64,000 nt of DNA from RYN-230 sp963793825 (lineage in GTDB: Bacteria > Actinomycetota > Actinomycetes > Streptosporangiales > Streptosporangiaceae), in assembly GCA_963793825.1 (NCBI GenBank), contig CAWCBE010000006.1:146377-210376 (forward strand), in the 5' to 3' direction. Made by a program: the position numbers and the translations under genes. The notes beneath the pieces are model-generated. The model ran no database searches. It worked only from the letters and a program-made list of their open reading frames with translations, and was not told where the DNA came from. Positions 36,357 to 45,759 of the stretch are shown piece by piece. Position 1 is the first letter of the stretch, and every line of letters starts with the position of its first letter.

Positions 36357-37294
36357 CCACCGTCACTCCTCCGGTTACCGCCCAGGAACCCGCCGCCGGG
36401 CGCCACGGGCGGGCCCGCCTGTCCGAAGGGGCCCGCGCGGAACGGCGGCTGGGCTGGATGCTGTGCGCGCCCGCGGTCATCGTCATGGTCGCGGTGACCG
36501 CCTACCCGATCGGCTACGCCATCTACCTGTCGCTCGAGCGCTACATCATGTCGTCCCCGCAGCTCACCAAGTTCGTCGGGCTGAGCAACTACGGGGCCGT
36601 GCTCAGCTCCCCGTTCTGGTGGCACGCGCTGGTGGTGACCATCATCATCACGGTGGTGTCGGTGGCCATCGAGTTCGTCCTCGGCATGGCGCTGGCGCTG
36701 CTGATGTACCGGACGATCTGGGGGCGGGGCGGGGTCCGCACCATGATCCTGATCCCCTACGGGATCGTGACCGTGGCCGCCGCGTTCAGCTGGCTGTACG
36801 CCTGGACACCGAGCACCGGTTACCTGTCCGCGGCGTTCGGGAACGCGGCCCCGCTGACCTCCACGACCCAGGCGATCGGTGTCATCATCCTGGCCGAGAT
36901 CTGGAAGACCACGGCGTTCATGGCGCTGCTGCTGATGGCCGGGCTGTCACTGGTGCCCGAGGACCTGCTCAAGGCGGCCAAGGTGGACGGGGCGACCGCC
37001 TGGCAGCGGTTCACCCGGGTGATGCTGCCGCTGATGAAGCCCGCGATCCTGGTGGCGCTGCTGTTCCGGACGCTCGACGCGTTCCGGATCTTCGACAACA
37101 TCTACATCCTGACCCAGGGCAACAACGGCACCGGGTCGGTGTCGATGCTGACCTACGACAACCTGTTCACCGGGCTGAACCTGGGCATCGGCTCGGCGCT
37201 GTCCGTCCTGATCCTGATCTGCGTGGCGATCATCGCGGTCGTGTTCATCAAGATCTTCGGCGCAGCCGCTCCCGGGACGGACATACGGCGATGA
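36353..37294 (+). CDS. Sugar ABC permease 1 (SugA-like), copy B
   Basis: A 313-residue MalF-type permease, the duplicate of the gene at 32407 with five conservative substitutions; the EAA loop is identical. The upstream spacing and ribosome binding site (GAGAGGTGGAGAC) are also copied. Its four-base overlap with the end of the chimeric ORF means it may still be translated by coupling. Confidence 0.9.
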   Translation: MTTVTPPVTAQEPAAGRHGRARLSEGARAERRLGWMLCAPAVIVMVAVTAYPIGYAIYLSLERYIMSSPQLTKFVGLSNYGAVLSSPFWWHALVVTIIITVVSVAIEFVLGMALALLMYRTIWGRGGVRTMILIPYGIVTVAAAFSWLYAWTPSTGYLSAAFGNAAPLTSTTQAIGVIILAEIWKTTAFMALLLMAGLSLVPEDLLKAAKVDGATAWQRFTRVMLPLMKPAILVALLFRTLDAFRIFDNIYILTQGNNGTGSVSMLTYDNLFTGLNLGIGSALSVLILICVAIIAVVFIKIFGAAAPGTDIRR

Positions 37295-37328
37295 GGCCGG
37301 CTACGCGAGCAACGGAGGTGCGACGCTG

Positions 37329-38159
37329 ATGGCAACGACGACACCGGAGAAGGTCGGGTGGAGTGTCGCGAACATCGTCACGATCGTGCTCGTGCTGATC
37401 CCGCTGGTGTGGATCATCTCCCTGTCGTTCAAGACGACCGCCTCGATCACCGATCCGACCTACTTCCCCACCCACTGGACGTGGTCCAACTACTCCGGGA
37501 TCCTGACCACCTCCACCTTCCTGCGGCCGCTGCTGAACTCGATCGGCATCGGGCTGATCGCCACGTTCATCGCGGTCGTGCTGGCCTCGATGGCGGCGTA
37601 CGCGGTGGCCCGGCTGAACTTCCCGGGCAAGAGCGTGCTGATCGGCCTGTCGCTGCTGATCGCGATGTTCCCGGCGATCGCGCTGGCCACCCCGCTGTTC
37701 AACATCGAGCGGATCCTGGGCCTGTTCGACACCTGGCCGGGGCTGATCATCCCGTACGTGGCGACCGGCCTGCCGCTCGGCATCTACACGCTGTCCGCGT
37801 TCTTCCGGGAGATCCCGTGGGAGCTGGAGAAGGCGGCCAAGGTGGACGGGGCTACCCCGTTCCAGGCCTTCACGCGGGTCATCGCGCCGCTGGCCGCGCC
37901 GGGCATGGTCACCACCGCCATCCTGGTCTTCCTGTTCTGCTGGAACGAGTTCCTGTTCGCGATCACGCTGACCGCGACGCTCAATGCCCGCACCGCGCCG
38001 GCTGCGCTCTCGTTCTTCACCGGGAACTCGCAGTTCGCCGTGCCGACCGGGTCGATCTCCGCGGCGGCGGTGGTCATCACCATTCCCATCATCATCTTCG
38101 TGCTGTTCTTCCAGCGCCGGATCGTGGCCGGACTGACCTCCGGCGCGGTCAAGGGCTGA
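37329..38159 (+). CDS. Sugar ABC permease 2 (SugB-like), copy B
   Basis: A 276-residue MalG-type permease, duplicate of 33383 with two substitutions. The open frame, membrane segments and EAA loop are intact, so selection has kept it or the duplication is recent. Followed after 17 bases by the second ATPase. Confidence 0.9.
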   Translation: MATTTPEKVGWSVANIVTIVLVLIPLVWIISLSFKTTASITDPTYFPTHWTWSNYSGILTTSTFLRPLLNSIGIGLIATFIAVVLASMAAYAVARLNFPGKSVLIGLSLLIAMFPAIALATPLFNIERILGLFDTWPGLIIPYVATGLPLGIYTLSAFFREIPWELEKAAKVDGATPFQAFTRVIAPLAAPGMVTTAILVFLFCWNEFLFAITLTATLNARTAPAALSFFTGNSQFAVPTGSISAAAVVITIPIIIFVLFFQRRIVAGLTSGAVKG

Positions 38160-38176
38160 GTGAAAGGGGCATTGCA

Positions 38177-39466
38177 GTGGCCGAGATAATCCTGGAGCAC
38201 GTCACCAAGCGCTTTCCCGACGGTGCGCTCGCGGTGGACGACTTCAACATAGACATCGCGGACGGCGAGTTCGTGATCCTGGTCGGGCCGTCCGGCTGCG
38301 GCAAGTCCACGACGCTGAACATGATCGCCGGCCTGGAGGACATCACCGAGGGTGAGCTGCGCATCGGCGGCCAGGTCGTCAACGACAAGGCGCCCAAGGA
38401 CCGCGACATCGCGATGGTGTTCCAGAGCTACGCGCTGTACCCGCACATGACGGTCCGGGAGAACATGGGCTTCGCGCTGAAGCTGGCCAAGACCCCGCAG
38501 AACGTCATCAACGAGAAGGTCGAGGAGGCGGCCCGGATCCTGGACCTGACCCAGCACCTGGACCGCAAGCCGGCCAACCTGTCCGGCGGCCAGCGGCAGC
38601 GGGTCGCGATGGGCCGGGCCATCGTCCGTGACCCGTCCGTGTTCCTGATGGACGAGCCGCTGTCCAACCTGGACGCCAAGCTGCGCGTGCAGATGCGCAC
38701 CGAGGTGTCCCGGATCCAGCGCCGGCTCGGCACCACCATGGTCTACGTGACGCACGACCAGACCGAGGCCATGACCCTGGGCGACCGGGTCGCGGTCATG
38801 CGCAGTGGCGTGCTGCAGCAGGTGGCCTCGCCGCAGGAACTCTACGACCGGCCCGCCAACCTGTTCGTGGCCGGCTTCATCGGCTCGCCCGCGATGAACT
38901 TCATGGGCGGCGCCTTGGAGGAGGGCAAGCTGCGCACCGGGCTGGGGGATATCCCGCTGACCGGCCGGCTCCAGCAGCTCTTGAGCAGTTCAGCGGCCGG
39001 GCGGCAAATGATCGTAGGCATCCGCCCGGAGGACTTCGAGGACGCGTCGCTGGTGCCCAGCGAGACCCGGCATAACGGGATCACCTTCCAGGCCAGCGTG
39101 GACGTGGTGGAGTCGCTGGGCTCGGAGAAGTACGTCTACTTCAGCCAGGAACTGGGCGGGGTGGACGCGGCCGAGCTCACTGAGCTGGCCCGGGACTCCG
39201 GGCGGGCTGACACGGGTTCGGGCGCGGAGACCGTGGTCGCCCGGTTCGACCCGGCCACCCGGATCAGCGAAGGGCAGAACGCCGAGATCTGGGTGGACAC
39301 CCGGGCGCTGCATGTGTTCGACCCGTCAACCGGGCAGAACCTGACCCTGGGTGACTCGGGCACGCACGCCTCGGCAGCACCTACGGCCACGGGGGGCGCA
39401 CCGGCCCAGGCGGAGCCGACGGCGACCGGGCAGGACTCCGGCTCGGCCGCCGCACCGCAACCGTAA
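38177..39466 (+). CDS. MsmK/UgpC-type sugar ABC ATPase (SugC-like), copy B, full length
   Basis: The 429-residue ATPase that energises the importer. Walker A GPSGCGKST, signature LSGGQRQR, Walker B VFLMDEP and the switch His in VTHDQ are all present, with a TOBE domain after. After VFDPS it continues with a 45-residue Ala/Thr/Gly/Pro-rich tail missing from copy A, whose end was replaced by the duplication join. Compared with copy A the first 384 residues carry over a dozen substitutions, mostly in the C-terminal regulatory domain (Gln/Asp, Gly/Thr, Ala/Thr, Pro/Gln and others), many more than in the permeases. GTG 38177 start, preceded by GAAAGGGG. Confidence 0.92.
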   Translation: MAEIILEHVTKRFPDGALAVDDFNIDIADGEFVILVGPSGCGKSTTLNMIAGLEDITEGELRIGGQVVNDKAPKDRDIAMVFQSYALYPHMTVRENMGFALKLAKTPQNVINEKVEEAARILDLTQHLDRKPANLSGGQRQRVAMGRAIVRDPSVFLMDEPLSNLDAKLRVQMRTEVSRIQRRLGTTMVYVTHDQTEAMTLGDRVAVMRSGVLQQVASPQELYDRPANLFVAGFIGSPAMNFMGGALEEGKLRTGLGDIPLTGRLQQLLSSSAAGRQMIVGIRPEDFEDASLVPSETRHNGITFQASVDVVESLGSEKYVYFSQELGGVDAAELTELARDSGRADTGSGAETVVARFDPATRISEGQNAEIWVDTRALHVFDPSTGQNLTLGDSGTHASAAPTATGGAPAQAEPTATGQDSGSAAAPQP

Positions 39467-39506
39467 TCCGCCGCCGCACCCGCCAGCGGCTGCGCCGCCG
39501 CATCTA

Positions 39507-39578
39507 GTCCGCGGCGGCGCCGCCGTCCGGGTCCGCGGCGGGGCCGCCGCCCGGGTCCGCGGCGGGGCCGGCGTTCCG
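39507..39578. repeat. Three tandem copies of a 24-base GC-only-type unit
   Basis: GTCCGCGGCGGGGCCGCCGCCCGG occurs three times with a few changes; each has a self-complementary CGGCGGGGCCGCCG core. Located between the converging SugC-like gene and the phosphoesterase/ParB-like gene, with a period divisible by three, like the 18-base array at 22336. It may act as a two-way terminator. Confidence 0.8.
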
Positions 39579-39599
39579 GCCGGGCTGCGCCGCCGTGCT

Positions 39600-41273
39600 T
39601 GTCCGGCGGCATCGCCACGGCGCCCGAGCCGCGGATACGCCAGCGCGGTGACCGGAACTGCCGCTGGAGTTCCTCGATGACCTCGTCGTTCCACTCGTGG
39701 GTGCGGATCAGCCGGTAGCGCTCCCGGGCGATGGTCAGGTACGCGTCGGCGTCGGTGCCGGAGCCGACCAGGTCCGCGGCGTGCAGCAGGCGCACGACCG
39801 GGGTGAACTCCTCGGTGAACCAGCGCCGGGACACCTCGGCCCGGTCGTAGAACTTGTGCTCGTGCTGCATGAGCCGGAACCCCCAGGCCTCTACCGCCTC
39901 ACCGAGTTCCGCGTAGCCCCAGGGATCGGAGAACGTGATCTTGGCGTACGCCTGGGGCCGGAAGCTTGACCCGGGAGCGGAACAGCCGCTCGTAGCTCTT
40001 GTAGAGCAGGTCGCCGCGGCGGCGGATGCCCCGGGCCGGGCACGGCGGTGAGGATCTCGGTCACGTAAGCGTCGATCGTCTTCTGCCCCATCGCCAGGGC
40101 GATCGAGACCCGGTGATGCCCGTCGACCACGAAATGCAGCTCACCGACGCGGTACACGTCGATGGGCGGGATGGACTCACCGCGGCGCTGGGCCAGGGCC
40201 AGCCGCTCCCAGCGCTCCCGGACCCGGCCGGAGGTGGGCCGGAACCGGCGGTCGAAGTCGCGGGTGGAGTCCACCGTGCCCACCACGCTGTCCAGCTTGA
40301 TCACCTGCAGGCCCAGCTTCCGCTCACCGGTCATCCCGAGCGCGGCCACGACCTCGTCGAACGGCAGGATGAGGTTGACGTCGTCCGGTTCCCGGCGCAG
40401 CCGCTGGGACAGCCGGGCCAGCACCTGGCGCCGGCGGGCACGCTGGAAGTCGTTCTCGACGTCGGCCCGGGGAAACCCGGTGTCAGCGGGCATCGCGGTA
40501 ACCAGCCCGCTCGTATCCGCCGCGGTGGTCAGCCCGGTTGTACCGGCACTGTGATGCCCCGGCACGTCGCTCACCCGGCCGGTGGCGGGGTCGAGGTCGA
40601 ACAGCTGCCATCCGGTGACGTTGCGGACGAGTGTGCGGCCGAGCCGGTGGTCACGGCCGCCGGCCGGATCCGGGTCCACGTGCCCGTGCAGCAGCAGGGG
40701 CGGTCGCAGCCGCCCGGCGAGGACGTTGAGGGCGGGGAAACCCTGGTGCACCGGGTCGGGGCCGTCGCCCACGCCGCGCGGCGGGGCGTGGGTCAGCAGC
40801 ACATCCAGCCGGTGCGATCGGCCGGGGAGCGGCCCGCCGCGAAGCTGGCGCAGGGTCATCCCGTGCAGCCGGATCCGGGCGGCCAGCCGCCGCGCCCGCC
40901 GGGCCTGCTGCCGGTCGCTGTACTGGTTCGGGCCGGGCCGGTAGCGGCGGCTGCCGCCCAGCCCGGCGATCCGCACGCCCGCCACCTCTACGACCCGCCC
41001 GTCCGCGCTGACCGCCCCGTCCGGCCATGGCGGCTGGGCCGGCAGCCCGGCCCGCAGAGTCAGGCCGGCCCGGCTGACGCGGTACCCGGACAGGTCAGGG
41101 TCGTGGTTACCGGGCACGAAGACCAGCGGCACGTCGAGCGCGTTCATCAGGTAGCCCAGGTACTCGAAGGGCAGATCGCCGCAGCCCAGGATGAGGTCGG
41201 CGCCGCGCGCCGGGCCGATGTCAGCCCACAGGCCTTCCTCGACCACGTCGGAGACAGCCAGGACGCGCACCAC
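39600..41273 (-). CDS. Metallophosphoesterase fused to a ParB-like domain protein (frameshifted near the end)
   Basis: The N-terminal 250 residues are a calcineurin-type phosphoesterase. Visible are RVLAVSDVVEEG, the metal motifs GCGDLPFEYL and FVPGNHDPDL, VLLTHAPPRGVGDG and LLHGHVDPDP. In the same open frame, after a Thr/Ser/Gly linker, follows MPADTGFPRADVENDFQRAR and a ParB/sulfiredoxin-like domain with PIDVYRVGELHFVVDGHHRV. Two frameshifts (near 40035 and 39965) then lead to YKSYERLFRSRVK and MQHEHKFYDRAEVSRRWFTE. The homologous part ends near 39600; the exact stop is unclear. In many actinomycetes the two halves are separate genes, and the ATG at MPADTG could be an internal start. Known: domain families. 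Inferred: that they function together. Confidence 0.7.
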
Positions 41274-41311
41274 ACTGCGATCGTACGCTGCGGATCCGGG
41301 CCGCTGATGCT

Positions 41312-41719
41312 TCAGCGCGGGGCAGTTTCCCTGACATCCAGGCCACGCTGGCGCAGCGCAGCCTCGGCCCGGTAGATCTCGGCCTGCGAGACCAGGTCCC
41401 CAGGCGGTAGCGGGGCGACGTCCAGCCGCTCGCAGGCGACCCGCAGCAAATCCAGGTACGCGCCGCGGAGCGCACGCAGCCGCATCCCCTTGGCTTGCAG
41501 GTCGGAGCGGGTCTCCATGGTCTCCAGTTCGGCGCGGAGGCGGCGCATCCTGGCCCCCAGCCGCTCAATCGGCTCGACCGTTACCGGTTCCGCGGCCCGG
41601 AAGCGCCTCGCCGTGCGCCACTCCGCGATCGCGCGGCACCCCCGGATACTGCCCAGTACGGCATAACCCACCGCGGTGGGCAGCAGGATTACCCCGATCA
41701 GCTCGATTGCCGGGCTCAT
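41312..41719 (-). CDS. Small membrane-anchored coiled-coil protein
   Basis: A 135-residue protein with one N-terminal hydrophobic segment (AIELIGVILLPTAVGYAVLG) and a long charged helical region rich in Arg/Glu/Leu (LGARMRRLRAELETMETRSD), likely a coiled coil, facing the cytoplasm. I chose the ATG at 41719 (MSPAIELIG) because it puts the membrane segment right at the N-terminus. Lies 38 bases upstream of the phosphoesterase gene on the same strand, so probably co-transcribed. I do not recognise a family. Confidence 0.65.
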   Translation of the reverse strand: MSPAIELIGVILLPTAVGYAVLGSIRGCRAIAEWRTARRFRAAEPVTVEPIERLGARMRRLRAELETMETRSDLQAKGMRLRALRGAYLDLLRVACERLDVAPLPPGDLVSQAEIYRAEAALRQRGLDVRETAPR

Positions 41720-41826
41720 CTGACCAGTTTCCGCCTGTCCCGGGACCAAGGCAAGGCCTGGGCCAGGTCAAGGCGGGTTCGGGTTACTGTGGGCCGACCC
41801 CGCCCCCATACCGCCCCGGGAGAACC

Positions 41827-43401
41827 ATGGACACCCCGCGTACCCAGCCCCGCTGGTGGCACGGAGCCACCCTGTACCAGATCTACGTCAGGTCGTGGCA
41901 GGACACCAACGACGACGGATACGGGGACCTCAACGGCGTCACCGCTCATCTGGACTACCTGTCCTGGCTCGGCGTGGACGGCATCTGGCTGTCCCCGACC
42001 ATGCTGTCCCCGGACGAGGACTGGGGCTACGACGTCTCGGACTACCTGGGCGTCCACCCGGAGCTCGGCACCCTCGCTGACCTGGACCGGCTGATCGCCG
42101 AGGCGGCCCAGCAAGGCCTGCGGGTGCTGCTCGACCTGGTACCCAATCACACCAGCAGCGCGCACCCCTGGTTCGTTGAGGCGGTCAGCGATCCGGCCTC
42201 GCCGCACCGGGAGTTCTACGTATGGGCCGACCCGGCCCGCCGCGGCGGGCCGCCGAACAACTGGCTGGCCGCGACCGGCGCGTCAGCCTGGACGCTGGAC
42301 GAGTCCAGCGGGCAGTACTACCTGCACAACTTCCTGCCCAGCCAGCCTGACCTGAACTGGTGGAACCCCGCCGTGCATCAGGCCTTCCAGGAGATCCTGC
42401 GGTTCTGGTTCGACCGCGGCGTCGCCGGATTCCGGATCGACGTCGCCCACGGGCTCTACAAGGACGCCCAGCTCCGTGACGACCCGCCCGCTCCCGAGGA
42501 GGGGCTGGTCGGCGGGCGGTTCGGCCTGGCCCAGGTGTACAGCGCGAACCGGCCGGAATCGCACGGCGTGTTCCGGGACTGGCGGAAGATCGCCGAGAGC
42601 TACCCGGTGCCCCGGGTGCTGCTCGGCGAGACCTGGGTCGGCGACGTGGGGGCGCTGGCCGCCTTCCACGGCCAGGGGGATGAGCTGCAGCTCACGTTCA
42701 ACTTCCCGTTCGTCTTCGCCCCGTTCACCGCCGAAGCCCTGTCCGGCGTGGTGGCCGAGTCGCTGGACAAGCTGCCCGCCGGGGAGTGCGCGGTCTGGAC
42801 CGCGTCCAACCACGACATCAGCCGGTTCCCGACCCGCTGGTGCGGCGGGGACGAGCGCCGGACGCGGCTGGCCCTGCTCATGCTGGCTACCCTGCCCGGC
42901 GCCCTTGTCCTCTATTACGGCGACGAACTGGGCATGACCGACGTGGACGTCCCGGCCAATCTGCTGCGCGACAAGATGCGGGCACAGGCCGGGGCCGAGG
43001 AGAGCCGGGACCGGGCCCGGACCCCCATGCGGTGGGACTCCTCACCGTCCGGGGGGTTCTCGGGCGCGGGCGTCCAGCCCTGGCTGCCCTACGGTGACCC
43101 CGCGAGCGGTTCCGTTGCGGAGATGCAAGCGGAACCATCGTCCATCCTGAACCTGTGCCGCGAGCTGCTGGCGCTGCGACGGCGGGAATTTGGCGGCCAC
43201 CTGGCCAGCTATGAGCAGCTGCCGGCGCCGCGCGGGGTGTGGGCCTACGAGACGGGCGGCCTGGCGGTCGCGGCCAACTTCAGCGACGAGCCGGCCACGC
43301 TGCACGTCTCACCGGGCGCGGTGCTGCTCAGCACCGGTGATGGCGCGCTGGACGGCCTGGTGCTGCGGCCCTGGGCCGCCGTCGTCGCCCGGTCCGCCTG
43401 A
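41827..43401 (+). CDS. GH13 alpha-glucosidase / oligo-1,6-glucosidase type
   Basis: An alpha-amylase superfamily enzyme of 524 residues, probably cytoplasmic (no signal peptide). WWHGATLYQIYVRSWQDTN is the usual start, followed by GYDVSDYLGV and LVPNHTSSAHPWF. The catalytic triad is Asp205 (GFRIDVAH), Glu268 (LLGETW) and Asp330 (SNHDISR). The loop pattern GDGYGDLNG-like (DDGYGDLNGV) and RTPMRWDSSPSGGFSG places it with alpha-1,4/1,6-glucosidases and trehalose-processing enzymes. It would suitably hydrolyse a sugar brought in by the nearby ABC importer; the substrate is an inference. Confidence 0.9.
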   Translation: MDTPRTQPRWWHGATLYQIYVRSWQDTNDDGYGDLNGVTAHLDYLSWLGVDGIWLSPTMLSPDEDWGYDVSDYLGVHPELGTLADLDRLIAEAAQQGLRVLLDLVPNHTSSAHPWFVEAVSDPASPHREFYVWADPARRGGPPNNWLAATGASAWTLDESSGQYYLHNFLPSQPDLNWWNPAVHQAFQEILRFWFDRGVAGFRIDVAHGLYKDAQLRDDPPAPEEGLVGGRFGLAQVYSANRPESHGVFRDWRKIAESYPVPRVLLGETWVGDVGALAAFHGQGDELQLTFNFPFVFAPFTAEALSGVVAESLDKLPAGECAVWTASNHDISRFPTRWCGGDERRTRLALLMLATLPGALVLYYGDELGMTDVDVPANLLRDKMRAQAGAEESRDRARTPMRWDSSPSGGFSGAGVQPWLPYGDPASGSVAEMQAEPSSILNLCRELLALRRREFGGHLASYEQLPAPRGVWAYETGGLAVAANFSDEPATLHVSPGAVLLSTGDGALDGLVLRPWAAVVARSA

Positions 43402-43406
43402 CCGGC

Positions 43407-44880
43407 TTACGGGCCGGCGGTGCCGGGCACGGCGCCGGGCCCGGCCGCCGGGCGCGGCCGGGCGGCGCGGGCTGGGCGTGCCGCTCCCGCTGGGCGTGCC
43501 GCTCACGGTGGGGGCCGGGGTGGCTGAGGGGGTCGCCACGGCGGAGGAGCCGGGCAGGCGCGGGGAGTTCAGCGCGGCCTGGTCGGCGAGCGCGATGGCC
43601 AGCTGGCCCATGGCGGTGGGGTGGAACGGTGCGGCATCGCCGAGTCCCTGCACGTAGGGCTGGGTGGTGCAGAGCTGGTGCCCGGTGAAGTCCGGCTTGA
43701 CCGAGGTGAAGCCGAACTCCGCGGCCCCCTTGGCCAGCACGGCGTTCAGCGTGGCCAGCCGTGAGCTGAGCGTGTGCTCCTTGGCGCTGGTCATGCCGAC
43801 CTTGCTCAGGCAGGTCAGCTTCGGGTCGAACGGGTTGTAGTAGCGGTTGATGATCACCTGGGGGTGGCTTGGCAGCGCCGCCAGCTGGTCGAGCAGCTGC
43901 AGGTAGTTCTTGCTGAACGAGTGCAGCTGCTGCTGGAAGTAGGCCGTGGTGGCCCTGTCGTTGCAGGTCTTGGCGACCGCGCACAGGCGCAGCATGGCCG
44001 ACCAGTCCAGGTCGTCCGCGCCGACGCTGACGATGACCGCGGAGGCGTGCGTGGCCCGGTCCAGCGCGTCGATCTGCGCGGGCTCGGTCTCGCCGCCGCG
44101 CCCTTCCGGGCCGAGCAGGCCCTGGCTGATCGTGGCGCTGTTGCAGGCCAGGTTCATCACCTGCCAGCTGTTCGAGCGGGCTAGGTCCTCGGCGTAGGAA
44201 TCGGTGCTCCGCCCGCAGGCCTGGTCGGCGCGGGACGCGTCGTGGACCGCGGGCAGCCCGGCGCCCGCCGCGGTGGAGTCGCCGATCACCACCAGCCGGA
44301 CGCCCGGCGGCACGGGCACCCCCTTCTTGGCGTCGGTGGCGGTCCGCTCGCTGCCGACCAGCTGGCTGAGCGACCGGACCTGGCGCAGTGTCGAGGGCGC
44401 GGTGTAGGCGGTCACCATGATCGCGCCCAGGTTGATGACCTCGGTCAGTACCAGGCCGCCGGCCAGGAGTTTCAGCGTGGTCTCGTGGGACAGGCGGCGC
44501 CAGCCGGCCAGGGCCCCGAGCAGCAGCAGTGAGCCGACCGCGGTCAGGCCGATCTCCCAGGCGAAATAGTGCAGCCAGCCGCTGGCCAGCCGGTCGCCCA
44601 GGATCCGCTCGGCCCCCGCGGGGCCCGCGCCCTGGACGAAGTTGGTCAGCTCGCTGTTGATGGTGATCTGGGTCAGCTGGATCCGGGGGCGGACCGGGCC
44701 GAGGAACTGCACGTGGGTGGGCAGGCTCTGGCCGAACAGGTCCACCTCGCCCGGGCCTGAGAAGCTCAGGCTGGGTGCTGAGGTGCCGACCTTGATGACC
44801 TGGCCGGCGACCGTGACGGTCTGCAGGGGCGTGACCTTGAGGGCCACGCCGATCGCGACGGCCGCGGTGACCAGGGCCAC
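43407..44880 (-). CDS. Membrane-anchored SGNH/GDSL hydrolase
   Basis: An N-terminal hydrophobic segment (VALVTAAVAIGVALKV) opens the protein. An extracytoplasmic beta-rich domain of about 90 residues follows, then a second segment (EIGLTAVGSLLLLGALAGW) and a third (LAGGLVLTEVINLGAIMVTAY). The SGNH hydrolase has its serine in VVIGDSTAAGAG (Ser about 202), SVGADDLDW for the Gly/Asn blocks and a terminal D-x-x-H-like FHPTAMGQ. The start may lie further upstream (to about 45010), as the frame is open but no clear start codon with a ribosome site is seen. A Thr/Pro/Ser-rich tail follows. A frameshift near 43460 would give a natural stop at 43407, just after the convergent GH13 gene, otherwise it overlaps that gene. 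Acetyl- or acyl-esterase acting at the cell surface is likely. Confidence 0.7.
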
Positions 44881-45338
44881 GGCCAGCCAGATGGCCCAGC
44901 GGGTGCGGCGGCCGGGGCGGCGGATTCGCTGCTGGTCGGCGGCGGCGGCTGCGGCCCGGTGTCGTCCACGGTGTGCGTGGCGGGACTTCGTGCGGTCTGG
45001 ACGTGGCCTGCGGGCCGGTGGCCCGCGTATCTGCGGGGCGTGCGGCCCCGCGCCGTCCTGTCGCGCTCTGCGGCAGCTGCTGCGCTCCGGTGGCCGCCCC
45101 GGCGGCGCGCTGCCCGGGCCGCGTCATGAAGTGCTGCAACTGCGGCCAGAGTGGCTGCAGATCCAGCAGTGACCCAGCCTGCCTGCGCCCCGCCATTGGG
45201 GCATGGGGCCTGCGTCCCGGCAGGGACCCAGACCGTCGCGCACGCCACCGACCATCGCCATAACTTCAACCGAAACTACCCGCTGCGCGCCCCTGCAACA
45301 CACGGCCATGGGCGGGATCGCGTCGCTAGTTCCACGGT

Positions 45339-45387
45339 CGCTGTCGGCGCTGGCGCGAGCCGTCAGATGACAGCAGCGCCGACAGCG
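45339..45387 (-). terminator. 14-base-pair inverted repeat downstream of the first tiny peptide gene
   Basis: CGCTGTCGGCGCTG and CAGCGCCGACAGCG are perfect complements separated by 21 bases, about 60 bases beyond the stop at 45450. This is the main recognisable feature in the gene-free stretch between about 45010 and 45449, and would end transcription of the tiny gene before the SGNH hydrolase. Confidence 0.6.
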
Positions 45388-45449
45388 CGTGACGGCCCGG
45401 CGGAACCTGCGGGGCAGGGAGCCGCCGGTCGGCGCTTGGCCCCCGCTGG

Positions 45450-45512
45450 TCAGCGTGGGTCGTAGTGCTCGTAGCGATACTGGAGCGATGGGCGTCCGAT
45501 GCGCTTGGCCAC
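45450..45512 (-). CDS. Tiny peptide gene 1 (20 codons), QYRYEHYDP family
   Basis: GTG start at 45512 preceded by AGGAGGT at ideal spacing. The predicted peptide is VAKRIGRPSLQYRYEHYDPR (initiator read as Met), 20 residues, basic at the N-terminus and Tyr/His/Asp-rich at the C-terminus. It shares the frame MAKR-PS-QYRYEHYDP with the second tiny gene at 48516. The resemblance extends through the ribosome binding site and is stronger in protein than in the spacer, so a conserved product rather than a chance match is likely. It has its own upstream promoter candidate and downstream hairpin. I do not recognise the family. It could be a regulatory or signalling peptide, a precursor of a modified peptide, or a leader. 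Confidence 0.6.
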   Translation of the reverse strand: MAKRIGRPSLQYRYEHYDPR

Positions 45513-45730
45513 TGACACCTCCTCTCCGGTCGCTCGGTCCGGCGCGGGGGAGTCCCCGAGTCGGCCAGTAACTGTGCGCTGTCCGTGACCCATGTGCTCA
45601 GGTGGGCACGGAAGCCTCGGCGCTTACCGGTCTACTGGATGCCCGCCGAGGTCAGAGGGGCCGAAAGATCCATAACGGCTTCGGCTCAGGTTGGATCGGG
45701 TATGGGGAACTCGGCCATTTAGTTCCAGCC

Positions 45731-45759
45731 ATAATACAGAGCGTTCGCAGCCCAGGCAA
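45731..45759 (-). promoter_or_regulatory. Promoter upstream of tiny peptide gene 1
   Basis: On the minus strand TTGCCT, 17 bases, TATTAT: the best consensus promoter in the window. It is in the 368-base gap (45513-45880) between the tiny gene and the IS element and would give a leader of about 210 bases. I see no riboswitch in that leader. Confidence 0.5.

Noticed and set aside
31035..39466. Treating the repeated ABC transporter genes as an assembly duplicate
   Set aside because: Copies differ at many positions, including clustered amino-acid changes in the ATPase, and the junction is a precise in-frame fusion with short microhomology.
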